From AWTP1-13 sp963797005 (GTDB lineage: Bacteria; Pseudomonadota; Alphaproteobacteria; Rhizobiales; Hyphomicrobiaceae), in NCBI GenBank assembly GCA_963797005.1, contig CAWCOF010000011.1, positions 372,001 through 436,000 on the forward strand: DNA of 64,000 nt. The letters are read 5' to 3'. The notes beneath the pieces are model-generated. The model ran no database searches, was not told the origin of the DNA, and was given only the letters and a program-made list of their open reading frames with translations. Position 1 is the stretch's first letter, and every line of letters begins with the position of its first letter. Shown piece after piece: positions 19,172 through 27,964 of the stretch. A program made the translations under genes and the position numbers.

Positions 19172-20131
19172 ATGAAGTGGACGGATCGGATCGGTCGTCG
19201 CGTCAAGCTGCGCGACCTGCACATCGCGCTCGCGGTTGCGGACGCGGGCAGCATGACGCGGGCGGCCGAAGAGCTGGCCGTGTCCTATCCCGTCGTGTCC
19301 AAGACCATTTCGGAGTTGGAGCACACGCTCGGTGTCAAGCTGTTCGATCGCAGCATTTCAGGGGTCGAGCCGACGCCCTACGGCCGCGCGTTGCTCAACT
19401 CCGGCGTCGCCGTGTTCGACGAGATGCGCAAAGGCCTTCAGCAGATCGAATTCATCAAGCAGCCGGATGCGGGCGAACTGCGGATCGGTTCGTCGATCGT
19501 CACGGACGCCGGACTACTTCCCGCGATCCTGCAACGGTTCTCGCAAGATTTCCCCCGCGCCGTGATTCACGTTCTGCCCGAGAACATCGCAATTCAGCAA
19601 TTCGAGAACCTGCGCGATCGAAAAGTCGAGCTGGTGTTCGGGCGGCTTCCCGAGACGATGAACGAACCCGACCTGGTAGCGGAGACATTGTTCGATGAAC
19701 CGAACGTCGTCGTCGCAGCGTCCAACAGCCGCTGGGCTAAGCGGCGAAACCTGACGCTTGCCGATTTGGCCGGAGAGCCATGGGTGCTCGCGCAGCCCGG
19801 CAGCCTGGCGCGGTCGCTGCACGACGAAATCTTCCAAAAAAGCGGCCTCGAGCCTCCGTCGGCGACGGTGCTGACTGTGTCACTCCATCTTTACATGCGC
19901 TTGATCGAGACGGGAGCTTGGCTCGGTTTCGTCCCCGCCTCCGTCATGCGTTTTGGTGGAAGTCAGATGCAGCTCAAAGTTCTGCCGGTCAAAGTGTCAT
20001 CGCCCCCTGCACCAGTCGGGTTCATCACGGTCAAAGATCGCACGCTCACTCCGCTTGCGACCCGGTTCATCGATTGCGCCCGCAAGGTTGCCAAATCGGA
20101 TACCGGTCGCGCAGCGATGCGGCGGCCCTAA
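19172..20131 (+). CDS. LysR family transcriptional regulator
   Basis: The 319-residue protein has an N-terminal winged helix-turn-helix (about residues 12-70; VADAGSMTRAAEELAVSYPVVS) and a C-terminal substrate-binding domain (about 95-305) with the usual two Rossmann-like lobes. Length is standard. It is divergent from the alpha/beta hydrolase with 124 bases between the starts, the classic layout for a LysR activator controlling its neighbour. The co-inducer is unknown. A T-N11-A-type palindrome is present between the two genes. Confidence 0.85.
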   Translation: MKWTDRIGRRVKLRDLHIALAVADAGSMTRAAEELAVSYPVVSKTISELEHTLGVKLFDRSISGVEPTPYGRALLNSGVAVFDEMRKGLQQIEFIKQPDAGELRIGSSIVTDAGLLPAILQRFSQDFPRAVIHVLPENIAIQQFENLRDRKVELVFGRLPETMNEPDLVAETLFDEPNVVVAASNSRWAKRRNLTLADLAGEPWVLAQPGSLARSLHDEIFQKSGLEPPSATVLTVSLHLYMRLIETGAWLGFVPASVMRFGGSQMQLKVLPVKVSSPPAPVGFITVKDRTLTPLATRFIDCARKVAKSDTGRAAMRRP

Positions 20132-20302
20132 TTTCCACTCCTGGCACACCGGGCCGAAGTCTTCGGCGGTGCAGCGATTCCTTCCGGCTACAGAGGCACT
20201 TCCACCGTGCCGGGCGGGGAGCCGGAACGCGAAATCATGACCCAAATGTCACGTCGATGGGCCCGGTCGAGCCCTATCGACGCGCAAATTCCCAAAGAAC
20301 AA

Positions 20303-21043
20303 CTACGATTTAGGGTTTCCGGTACAGCGGCCCTGCCAATTGGCGCGGATGCCACCAACGGCCGCACGCTCCAAGCGGGATCGCTCATGGAGGAGCAGAC
20401 GACAGACATAGTGCGCCGACAAAGCCCCGAACATCTGCGCAATGACGAAGGGCACCACATCGAGGGGCCGGATGCCAGCAAAGGTGTTTGACAGTGCTCT
20501 GGCGACTGTTACGGCCGGATTGGCGAAGGATGTCGAGGCGGTGAACCAATAGGCGGCGGTGATGTAGAGGCCGACTGACGCCGCTACGGCCGCGCGCTTG
20601 GCTCTCAGGGTAAGGAGAATCGTGAGGACCAGGCCGAAGGCCGCGACCCACTCGGAAAACCACTGTGAAGGACCCGCACGAAGCTTTGAGGAGACCTGCA
20701 GCAGGTTCTCCTCGAACATCAGGTGTGCGGCGAAGACGCCGACGAGTGCGCCAAGCACCTGCACGATCACGAAGGAGAGCGCCTCCATAGATGAGATCTC
20801 TCTTCGAATGGCGAACACGGCCGTAACGGCCGGATTGAAATGCGCGCCGGAAATCGGCGCGAACATAGTGATCAGAACGAAAAGGATGGCTCCGGTCGGG
20901 ATGGTATTGGCCAGCAAGGCAATCGCGATGTTGCCGCCCGAGAGGCGCTCGCCCATGATGCCCGAGCCGATCACGGTGGCAAGAAGGAAGGCGGTTCCGA
21001 GGAACTCGGCCCCGAGGCGTTGTCCGAGGGAAGCTTGCATCAC
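20303..21043 (-). CDS. MIP family aquaglyceroporin, probable arsenite channel
   Basis: The 246-residue membrane protein has six predicted spans and both MIP signatures: HFNPAVT after span 2 and the variant FANPAVTVARAL after span 5. In rhizobia such channels (AqpS) sit in ars operons and conduct As(OH)3. Here it is the last gene after aioB, aioA and DUF2478 on the same strand, so uptake or efflux of arsenite is a reasonable inference. The C-terminal 30 residues are basic and non-conserved. The gap to the DUF2478 gene is 139 bases, so it may also have its own promoter. Confidence 0.82.
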   Translation of the reverse strand: MMQASLGQRLGAEFLGTAFLLATVIGSGIMGERLSGGNIAIALLANTIPTGAILFVLITMFAPISGAHFNPAVTAVFAIRREISSMEALSFVIVQVLGALVGVFAAHLMFEENLLQVSSKLRAGPSQWFSEWVAAFGLVLTILLTLRAKRAAVAASVGLYITAAYWFTASTSFANPAVTVARALSNTFAGIRPLDVVPFVIAQMFGALSAHYVCRLLLHERSRLERAAVGGIRANWQGRCTGNPKS

Positions 21044-21182
21044 TTCAGCCTTGTCTCGCGCTATTACAGATTGTCCGCGGCTCTCGCAATGAGCATCGAG
21101 GGAACGCTAGCGCAATGGCATCCGAATTGCGCGATCCTTCTGGTGGACTTGATGAGGCGGGAAAGCGCCACCCTCCATGCGT

Positions 21183-21728
21183 CTACGCGGCAGACGGGTG
21201 CCGGAGACTGCCGTCGGCAATGAAGGACGCCCACGCGATCACCCGTTCCAGCTCGGGCGCGAACGCGCAACCGAGGCCGCCATGGAAGTCGATCCAAGCC
21301 GCGTCGTATGGCGGGCGGACGGCGGTGAGCACAGGAATGCCAGCTTCGATGGCCGCCGCAAAGGAGCCGATCAGCCCCCGCCCGAGACTTTCGGCGCGGC
21401 CAAAGCGGTTTATGACGAGAAGGTCGACTTTGTCGGCAATCGCGTCGCGAATAACGGGTTCGGCGTCAAGGAGGCTGCCTTCATCGAGGCGGCAACCGCG
21501 CGCGCAAGCGCCGCGGTCCTGCCAAATGTCGTAGGCGCGTCCCGAACGAAGATCGGTGACGAGCACGGAGGTCGCACAGTGACCGCCGTCGCTGACCGAA
21601 CTCTGGATGACGCCGCCGATTTGCAGGCCTCGCAATCGCAAGGCCTGACAAATCGCAAGCAAGAGCCCGTCGATCTGAAAGCCGCGCTCATAGCGGATGG
21701 CGCCGAGGCGCGAAACATGGTCCCACAT
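21183..21728 (-). CDS. DUF2478 protein (molybdoenzyme-associated)
   Basis: The 181-residue product has the DUF2478 core: RGLQIGGVIQSSVSDGGH, DLRSGRAYDI, ARGCRLD, and DLLVINRFGRAESLGRGL. Proteins of this family are nucleotide-triphosphatase-like and are typically encoded next to molybdenum transport or molybdoenzyme genes. The position right after aioA, a molybdenum enzyme, fits a role in cofactor supply or insertion. The ATG at 21728 follows AAGGG; a TTG 60 bases upstream is an alternative. It lies 79 bases after the aioA stop. Confidence 0.75.
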   Translation of the reverse strand: MWDHVSRLGAIRYERGFQIDGLLLAICQALRLRGLQIGGVIQSSVSDGGHCATSVLVTDLRSGRAYDIWQDRGACARGCRLDEGSLLDAEPVIRDAIADKVDLLVINRFGRAESLGRGLIGSFAAAIEAGIPVLTAVRPPYDAAWIDFHGGLGCAFAPELERVIAWASFIADGSLRHPSAA

Positions 21729-21807
21729 CCGGCCCTTCGCATGCCTTGAGAAAGGAGTGGCGGCCGGACGAGACGTCACGGCGGCCAACGATACAGGGGA
21801 AGGAAGT

Positions 21808-24273
21808 TCAGAGGCCCTTGTATTCCTGAGCCTTGAAGGTCAGATGTTTGACGCTATCCGGCGCTGAAGTGAGTTTGCGAATGTTTGCCCAGGTTTGCTT
21901 GTAGTTGGGCAAAATAAGTTCGTTGGTACCAGCGTCAACGACGTTGCCTTGCACGCCTGTCGGATAGGCGAACTGCATGAAGGTCTGGCCTTTCTTGGCC
22001 GAAGGGGTCGGATACGCCATGGCCTGAGTGGAGCCGTCGTCGTTATAGACCTCCACCAGGTCGCCGGCTGCTACGCCCAGCTCCCTCATATCGTCCGGGT
22101 TCACCTGAATGAACGGATACGGCCATCGATCTGTAACGAACTCATTCTCCTGGTCGAGGTAGGCACTCTGCCACACATGGTTGGTGCGACCGTTGTTGAT
22201 GAGATATTTGAACTTCGTCTTCTGCTCCTGCTTGCCGGGAGCCTGCAGCCCGCGCCACTTTGCCTCCATGAAGGTCGCCTTGCCGTCCTTGCCGCCGAAC
22301 TTGCCGTCGGCATAGAGGCGTTTGGTGCCGACGATCTTGCCGTTCGCGAATGCGGTGGCCGGTTCCTGAAAGCCATTTGTGCCCATGGCCCGCAGGCGCT
22401 CATAGGTGACGAACTTCCCACCCTTCTCATGCTCGTGGTAGCCGTCCATGAAGGCATCTTCTTCGGTCTTCCAGTCAAAGCCCTTGAACTGGTCGGCGTA
22501 CTTGGCGTCACCCATCTCACGCAGGACGCGCTCCATGTTGTTGGCGATACGCGCCGCGACGAGGCAGTCCGGCATGGAATCGCCGGGGGGGTCCATGTAG
22601 CGCTCGGTCAGGCGCATGCGGCGCTCGCCATTCATTGACGTCAGGTTCATTTCGCCCGAGGTCGCCGCCGGCAGCCAGACATGACAGGCCTCGCCGATCT
22701 TGGTCGGCACGATGTCGACATCGACGGCGAAGAGGCCGCCCTTCTTGATCGCGTCCACGATGGCGGCGACCAACGCCGGTTTGTCGCCGGCCGGTACTGC
22801 GTTCATCGCATCCTTCACGATGTCGGTGCGCTTCTTATAGACTTGCTTGAACTTGTGGGCGTTCAGCGTGGTCTTGTAGTGGTCGCACGCCCAGATGTGG
22901 TGCACACCGCCCTTGCCCTCGATCAGCAGCTTGTCGACATAGGCGGCCGGCCGGCCGACATGGGCATCGGATGGGCGCGAATAGCCTTCCTGGTGACCGC
23001 CCATACGCACGCAGCCGCCGCCGGGCCGGCCAACGTTGCCGGTCGCCAATGCAACGTTCACTAGCGCTGCATTGGTGCGATAGTTGTCGTTGCCCCAGAT
23101 CAGGCCCTTCTCGTAGCAGAACATCGTGCGCCGGCGCTTGCCACCCTTCGGTTCGGCAATCCAGGCCGCGGCCTTGGCAATGTCCTCCGCCTTGAGGCCG
23201 GTGATCTGCGCGGCTTCGGCGAGCGTCGTCTTGTTCGCGGCGACGGCCTTGTCGAAGTCCTTGGTCGAAGCGCCGATGAAGGCTTTGTCCTGCCAACCCT
23301 TCTCTGCGATGTGGGTCAACAGCGCGTTGAACAGCACCATGTCAGTACCGGATTCGATGGCGAGGTGAAGTACGCGATCTTTGCCAGCTTCGGCCTCGCA
23401 GACGGCGACCGTGGACGTCCGGCGCGGATCGACAATGACAATGCGGGCCGGAGGGTAGGTTTCACCGGGAAGCTGTTGCTTCTTCTTGTCCAGGCTGATT
23501 CCGCGCAGATTGGGAATCCAGTGATTGAGGAAGTAGTTGGTCTGGGTTTCGTAGGCATTGGTGCCAACCGCGAAGATGGTGTCGGCGAGCTCCGCATCCT
23601 CGTAGCAGTTGTTGAGTTCGCCCACGCCCATGTCGCGCGTGGCATGCACTTCCGAATTGTACGCGGGGCGGTTATGGATGCGGATGTTCTTGACCTTCAT
23701 GGCCCCGAAATAGAGTTTCCCCGTCCCCCAGGTATTCTCGTAGCCGCCGCCGGCGCCGCCGTGATCGAATGCGGACACGAACAGATTGTCCTCGCCCCCC
23801 GCCTCCTTGATCATGGCAACCGTTACGCGCGCCACCAGATCGAGTGCATCGTCCCAGGATGTGGGCTGCATCTGGCCGTAGCGGAACACCATGGGAGTTG
23901 TGAGCCGCTGGAGCTGGGTCGCACGCGCCTGGGAATAGCTCGTCTCAGCCATGCGCGCGCCGCGGATCGAGCCGAGCCCGGAGTTCACCTCGCAGGCTTT
24001 GTCGGGCTTGATGACGACGTGCACATCTTGCCCATTCTGTCGCACGATATTGTACATCGAGGGCGCGTACCACGCCTCGGTCTCGGGAAGCTGCTGTTTG
24101 GAGAGATCCGTCTTGAAGATGTTCTGGCTCGGGCTGGTGCCGCCCTGCTTGTTCACCGGCCAAGTGTAGGCGTGATAGCCGCAGCCGACGATGCAGAAAT
24201 GGCAGGTGACGTTGTGGCTTTTGGCGTTTGCCGGAATGATGGGCAACCGATCGATCTGGCGCTTGAAAGCCAT
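21808..24273 (-). CDS. aioA: Arsenite oxidase large subunit AioA (Mo-bis-MGD)
   Basis: The 821-residue catalytic subunit oxidises arsenite to arsenate in the periplasm. The N-terminal C-x2-C-x3-C motif (Cys24, Cys27, Cys31 in TCHFCIVGCGYH) binds the [3Fe-4S] cluster. There is no fourth Cys and no ligand Cys/Ser of the nitrate reductase type at the molybdenum site, as is usual for AioA. Other family blocks are FDHGGAGGGYENTWGTGK, IHNRPAYNSEVHATRD and AATSGEMNLTSMNGERR. It has no signal peptide and should be exported with the Tat-bearing AioB encoded 15 bases upstream. GGGGAGG precedes the ATG. Confidence 0.95.
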   Translation of the reverse strand: MAFKRQIDRLPIIPANAKSHNVTCHFCIVGCGYHAYTWPVNKQGGTSPSQNIFKTDLSKQQLPETEAWYAPSMYNIVRQNGQDVHVVIKPDKACEVNSGLGSIRGARMAETSYSQARATQLQRLTTPMVFRYGQMQPTSWDDALDLVARVTVAMIKEAGGEDNLFVSAFDHGGAGGGYENTWGTGKLYFGAMKVKNIRIHNRPAYNSEVHATRDMGVGELNNCYEDAELADTIFAVGTNAYETQTNYFLNHWIPNLRGISLDKKKQQLPGETYPPARIVIVDPRRTSTVAVCEAEAGKDRVLHLAIESGTDMVLFNALLTHIAEKGWQDKAFIGASTKDFDKAVAANKTTLAEAAQITGLKAEDIAKAAAWIAEPKGGKRRRTMFCYEKGLIWGNDNYRTNAALVNVALATGNVGRPGGGCVRMGGHQEGYSRPSDAHVGRPAAYVDKLLIEGKGGVHHIWACDHYKTTLNAHKFKQVYKKRTDIVKDAMNAVPAGDKPALVAAIVDAIKKGGLFAVDVDIVPTKIGEACHVWLPAATSGEMNLTSMNGERRMRLTERYMDPPGDSMPDCLVAARIANNMERVLREMGDAKYADQFKGFDWKTEEDAFMDGYHEHEKGGKFVTYERLRAMGTNGFQEPATAFANGKIVGTKRLYADGKFGGKDGKATFMEAKWRGLQAPGKQEQKTKFKYLINNGRTNHVWQSAYLDQENEFVTDRWPYPFIQVNPDDMRELGVAAGDLVEVYNDDGSTQAMAYPTPSAKKGQTFMQFAYPTGVQGNVVDAGTNELILPNYKQTWANIRKLTSAPDSVKHLTFKAQEYKGL

Positions 24274-24288
24274 GGTTGTTTCCTCCCC

Positions 24289-24810
24289 TTAGAGTACGTT
24301 CGACAGGCGGCCGTAGATCAGCTCGTCCACGCCTTCGGCGAAGATGTCGCCGTTGGCGGCGACCCGCAGCGTGAACTGCGGCAGGTTCTGCGTGGCTTGG
24401 CCGATGATCTGGAGTCCGCCTTTTTCGCAGTCGAAGCGCGAGTAGTGCCCGGGGCAGTTCAGCACCTTGTCGTTTGCGCTGTAGAAGAGTGGAAAACCCT
24501 TGTGCGGGCACAGGGTGGAGAAGGCGACGATGTCACCGTCAGGACCGGCCCCGCCATGCACGCGCGTGCCCAGCTTGATAAGGACGCCGGGAGAGTCCTT
24601 GTCGGGATAACTGACCTCGAACGGGGTGTTGGGCTTGAGCTGGGACAGGTTGGCAAGTCGAGTGGAGGGATAATCCACCCGCGCCGGCATCGGCTTGGCC
24701 TGGGCAGCACTGGGCATGACAGAGGCGGCAGCCGCGCCCGCGGTCGCGAGCGCGCCGCCGCGAAGGAATTGGCGACGACCAGCATCGACAATTCTCTGGC
24801 AACCCTTCAT
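24289..24810 (-). CDS. aioB: Arsenite oxidase small subunit AioB (Rieske protein, Tat-exported)
   Basis: The 173-residue subunit carries the [2Fe-2S] Rieske cluster that takes electrons from AioA and passes them to a c-type cytochrome. The twin-Arg signal RRQFLRGGALATAGAAAAS is at residues 12-30. Cluster ligands are Cys101, His103 (CPHKGF) and Cys119, His122 (CPGH). Phe106 and Gly121 replace the two Cys that form the disulfide in many Rieske proteins, a feature shared with the rhizobial NT-26 enzyme. The ATG at 24810 follows GGAGGAG. First gene of the aioBA operon and divergent from the arsR-type gene. Confidence 0.94.
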   Translation of the reverse strand: MKGCQRIVDAGRRQFLRGGALATAGAAAASVMPSAAQAKPMPARVDYPSTRLANLSQLKPNTPFEVSYPDKDSPGVLIKLGTRVHGGAGPDGDIVAFSTLCPHKGFPLFYSANDKVLNCPGHYSRFDCEKGGLQIIGQATQNLPQFTLRVAANGDIFAEGVDELIYGRLSNVL

Positions 24811-24846
24811 GGTTGGTCTCCTCCAAGTTGCTTTTGTTTGTAGAGA

Positions 24847-24880
24847 TATATCGAGAATTCTAGAAATAACGCTATATCGA
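24847..24880. promoter_or_regulatory. Candidate ArsR operator between aioB and arsR
   Basis: Two direct copies of TATATCGA (24847-24854 and 24873-24880) flank a near-palindrome centred on TTCTAGAA (24858-24865), all within an AT-rich island of the 139-base divergent region. No good sigma-54 -24/-12 pair was found. This would suit an ArsR-family repressor controlling both directions. Confidence 0.45.
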
Positions 24881-24949
24881 AACTTCGAGCCTGTCATCTA
24901 GCAATCAGGCTCCGGGACGGCTAGAAAGACTGCCAACGAGGTGATTGTG

Positions 24950-25381
24950 ATGAAAAGACAGAGCCTTGCGGTAGTCGGCCACACCGCGCCCGTCACTATC
25001 GGCGATATGATGCCGGGGCCTCACGCGTTGGCCGCGTTGGCCGCGCTCGGTCAGCCGACGCGCCTCCAGATCTTCAGGCTGCTTATGCGCCGCGAACCGG
25101 AGGGCCTGTCGGCGGGCGCGATCGGAGAACAAATCGGCTGTCAGCAGACGACGTTATCGTCGCACCTAAGTATCCTGGCGCGCTCGGGCCTGGTGACGGG
25201 CGCCCGCAATGGCCGCTTCATCATTTATCATGCCAACATCCGCGGTATGCGCTCGCTGATCGATTTTCTTGTGACGGATTGCTGCGATGGGCATCCGGAA
25301 CTCTGTGGTCTTGCAAGGGGGCAGCAGGTGGCGACCTGCTGCCCACCATCCGCTAAGCAGCGGTCAACGCGCAAGAAATGA
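24950..25381 (+). CDS. ArsR family transcriptional regulator with Cys-rich C-terminus
   Basis: The 143-residue protein has the ArsR winged helix (ALAALGQPTRLQIFRLLMRR; GCQQTTLSSHLSILARSGLV). Its C-terminal part contains DCCDGHPELC and, later, ATCCPP, giving vicinal Cys pairs suited to bind As(III). This differs from the ELCVCDL site of classical ArsR and resembles the C-terminal Cys sensors of ArsR proteins such as that of Acidithiobacillus ferrooxidans. The ATG at 24950 follows GAGG. Divergent from aioBA, it is the likely arsenite-responsive repressor of the oxidase genes, in place of the AioXSR system. Confidence 0.85.
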   Translation: MKRQSLAVVGHTAPVTIGDMMPGPHALAALAALGQPTRLQIFRLLMRREPEGLSAGAIGEQIGCQQTTLSSHLSILARSGLVTGARNGRFIIYHANIRGMRSLIDFLVTDCCDGHPELCGLARGQQVATCCPPSAKQRSTRKK

Positions 25382-25737
25382 CGCGCTGCTCCACTGATTG
25401 CTCCGTGCAAGGCCCGGCAGCGCGTTCTGAAGCGCCACCAGTTGGTTGACCTCGCGCGTGGGCGCGGGTCGGACTGATCTGCTCTGTCGCACGACATCCC
25501 CGTCCAGATCGAGCACGCAGACGCGTGGAACCGTGCCGTCTAATTCTCGCCATCCACGCTGCGCGTGGACGCCTACCGGGCAAAGCGAATAACAGGTCCC
25601 TTCGTAAGCGGCACGAACCGCCCGCCGGGTAGCCCTTAGTTGCGCACCCTCTTTTACCTAAGCCATCGTTTGCGATAGTCTGCTCTTGAAGGCATAGCCT
25701 GAAGGCATAGACGCCAATCACGGAGGCGGATGCCCAA
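25382..25737. other. Intergenic region with a start-less minus-strand frame
   Basis: In this 356-base gap, a minus-strand frame from about 25660 to 25364 reads as protein-like sequence (YEGTCYSLCPVGVHAQRGW; VPRVCVLDLDGD) but has no ATG, GTG or TTG near its beginning. It overlaps the arsR end. It may be a gene remnant of unrecognised family. Confidence 0.35.
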
Positions 25738-26295
25738 ATGTCACAAAGCCCGATCAGCTACTTCACCGACCTGGCGGCCTCTCCGCTGTTGGCAGGCGCC
25801 CTGTCGGTCTTCGCACTTACGCATTTCGCGCGACACGCCCTCATCGAGTGGGGGCTATTGCTGCCGATCGGAGGCACTTTGTGGACGCTTGCCGAATACA
25901 TCACGCATCGCCTCATTTACCACCGCATCCCTGTGTTCGAGAAATACCATGAGGCGCACCACAGCGACCCACGTGCTTACGTCGGCGCGCCGCCGCTCGT
26001 GGGAACGAGCCTGGTTTTCGCAGTCTCTTTCGTGCCGTTGGCGGTTTACTCCGGCGTTCTGGCCAACGCCATCACCGTGGGCATGCTCTTGGGCTATACC
26101 ACCTACATGACTGTTCACCATGCTTGTCATCATTGGACTTTGAGGCCGAGTGCCTATCTGTATCGCGCGCGGCTGCATCACGCAGTCCATCACTACAAAG
26201 ACGAGCATGGCAATTTCGGTGTGACTACGTCGTTCTGGGATCGCGTTTTCGGAACGCGTCTTCGACCCTCAAGGCGTCGGTCGCTGGCCACATGA
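25738..26295 (+). CDS. Fatty acid hydroxylase/sterol desaturase superfamily membrane protein
   Basis: The 185-residue membrane protein has the di-iron His-box set of the superfamily: HRLIYH (about residues 57-62), HEAHH (about 71-75), HHACHH (about 126-131) and HHAVHHY (about 146-152), separated by hydrophobic spans. It would hydroxylate a lipid chain using O2. The length is at the short end, but all His clusters are present. It lies downstream of the arsR-type gene on the same strand with 356 bases between, so co-regulation with arsenic genes is uncertain. Substrate unknown. Confidence 0.8.
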   Translation: MSQSPISYFTDLAASPLLAGALSVFALTHFARHALIEWGLLLPIGGTLWTLAEYITHRLIYHRIPVFEKYHEAHHSDPRAYVGAPPLVGTSLVFAVSFVPLAVYSGVLANAITVGMLLGYTTYMTVHHACHHWTLRPSAYLYRARLHHAVHHYKDEHGNFGVTTSFWDRVFGTRLRPSRRRSLAT

Positions 26296-27375
26296 ACTGA
26301 GCGCGCGCTGCACGCGCATCGCTATCGTCGATGCGCTTCAGAGTTGACCGCGAATGGAGATCCCGCAAAGAGCTTCTCGGGGGATCCCTCTGACGACAGG
26401 TTTGGTGCAGTCTTTGGTCTCTTGTTGTGAAGGTTTTCGGACGCCTGCATGACGACCCCTTCCGCACGCGCTGACGGCAGGCGTACGAAAAGCACCAATG
26501 GACGAAATCGCGAGAGGTGGCGCGACTACGGTGCGGCGGGCTGGACCAGGGTTTGATCGGGACGCCGACGTTGATGGTGAGGGACGGAACGTCGCGCGAG
26601 TAGGTTGATCGAGCCTTCAAGCGAGTGACGCCGTCGCCGGTCTGGAACCAGCAAGCAGCGCACACAACCCGAGCGTGCTGGTATGGTTTTTGAGTAAATA
26701 GGGGAAAGTAATTCTGGGGTCACTTGTGACTCCAATGGCTTGAGCAAAACGGCAACACGTGCGTTTCAACAGGAAGTTGTGAGCCGGATCGTGACCGATG
26801 CTGAAAGCCAGCAAAGCACGAATGGCTGATGTGCGCGGAACGACGGCGGCGCGAAGCGCGTCCTGGCACTCGAGTTGCTTCCGACACAGCGTTCCTCATG
26901 GTCGCATTGGGGCTGGCGATCTCCGCGACGGTCGAAGCATCGTAGCTGGTGCTCAACGCTCGCAGAAGAGCTGGCTGCCGCCAACCGTAATGGATGGCCC
27001 TGCCCTCTGCGCTATCGATGCTCTCCCCGGTCGCAACGCTTTCCCCAAGGCACCCCGCGCAGCGGGCTATCGCGGTAGCGATTTCGTCCGATGGCCCGAA
27101 GCTGCCGACTTCCGTGCTGCAGCAGTTCCGTCAGCAATTGGGGGTCTGGTTGCGACAGCCAAGATCGGCACCGCAGGGGACAGTCACGTGCGGGGCAGCC
27201 GGCTCTCATCTCCTGCCTGCGTTTCGCCCGCTTCTGCGAAATACGGACGGGACAAGAAACTAGTGCGTGGTTCGACTGGTACATGTGTGCCAGGAATCCG
27301 GAACGCAGACAGAACAAACAGGAGAATCGGACAACACCCGCCAAAAATAGCCAAGCAAAATCAATTGTAGGGACA
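26296..27375. other. Gene-poor, probably decayed segment
   Basis: About 1.1 kb shows no frame with recognisable protein signatures, and its composition is more AT-rich and irregular than the neighbours. Fragments such as a hydrophobic MVALGLAISATVEAS interrupted by a stop look like remnants. It runs straight into a tRNA 3' fragment and then an IS element, which fits the eroded edge of an integrated element. Confidence 0.4.
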
Positions 27376-27424
27376 GGCGTTCGTAATGCGTGGGTCGGGG
27401 GTTCAATTCCCTCCTGCGGCACCA
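27376..27424 (+). tRNA. 3' half of a tRNA-Thr(CGT) gene (partial; probable attachment-site remnant)
   Basis: The segment reads as the 3' half of a tRNA: anticodon loop TTCGTAA (27380-27386; anticodon CGT), T-arm GGGGG-TTCAATT-CCCTC (27397-27413) and acceptor strand TGCGGCA followed by CCA ending at 27424. Upstream there is no matching 5' acceptor strand (TGCCGCA) or D-arm, so the gene is not complete. Integrases of genomic islands commonly recombine within the anticodon or T-loop and leave exactly such a 3' duplicate at one end of the element. Confidence 0.65.
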
Positions 27425-27964
27425 GCTGGTTCATGTGTCTGAATTAAGAGATTACTTTAGGTCGGGGTAGGCAGCCGGGTAACAAACTTGCGAGCTCATC
27501 TGCGTTTCGATGAACGCCATATGGCGCCTAGGGGGCACCGTGACACTCATTCTTGCGGCCGTCGGCAAGGAAACGATCTGGTTGGCCGCTGACCGCAGGC
27601 TGACAGCTCGAGGTCGTCAGCAAAATGATGACGCCTGCAAGGTAATGTTCCTCGAGACGACGGACGGCGTTGCAATTCTCGGATATGCGGGCCTCGGCGA
27701 AACGGCGGCCGGCACGGAGCCATCAGAATGGATGAGCAACTGCTTGCGTGGTCGAAACCTCCCGCTTGAGCAATCGCTCTCGGTTCTGGCCAAGGCAATA
27801 GAATCGCAGATACCCAAGCACCTAAAGAAAATCCCACAAAGCTTGATGGCGCTCCACTCCGTTGTCGTTCCCGCAAGAAGTGGCTCCACAATTTCGGACG
27901 GTAGGGTGAGTGGATTGTCTGCCTGACAGCGGGCACGGTTGTGCCTGCGAATCAGGAGCATTCG

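Noticed and set aside
24811..24949. Sigma-54 promoter for aioBA (TTGGCAG...GC)
   Set aside because: The GG to GC spacing is 11 and not 10, and the -12 element is poor; not called.
25364..25660. Protein-like minus-strand stretch with CYSLCPVGV and VCVLDLDGD
   Set aside because: No start codon in a sensible place and overlap with the arsR end; kept only as a note on the intergenic region.
27012..27434. Minus-strand frame starting MNQLVPQEGIEPPTHALRT
   Set aside because: This peptide is the well-known false translation across a tRNA 3' end; the DNA is explained by the tRNA-Thr fragment.
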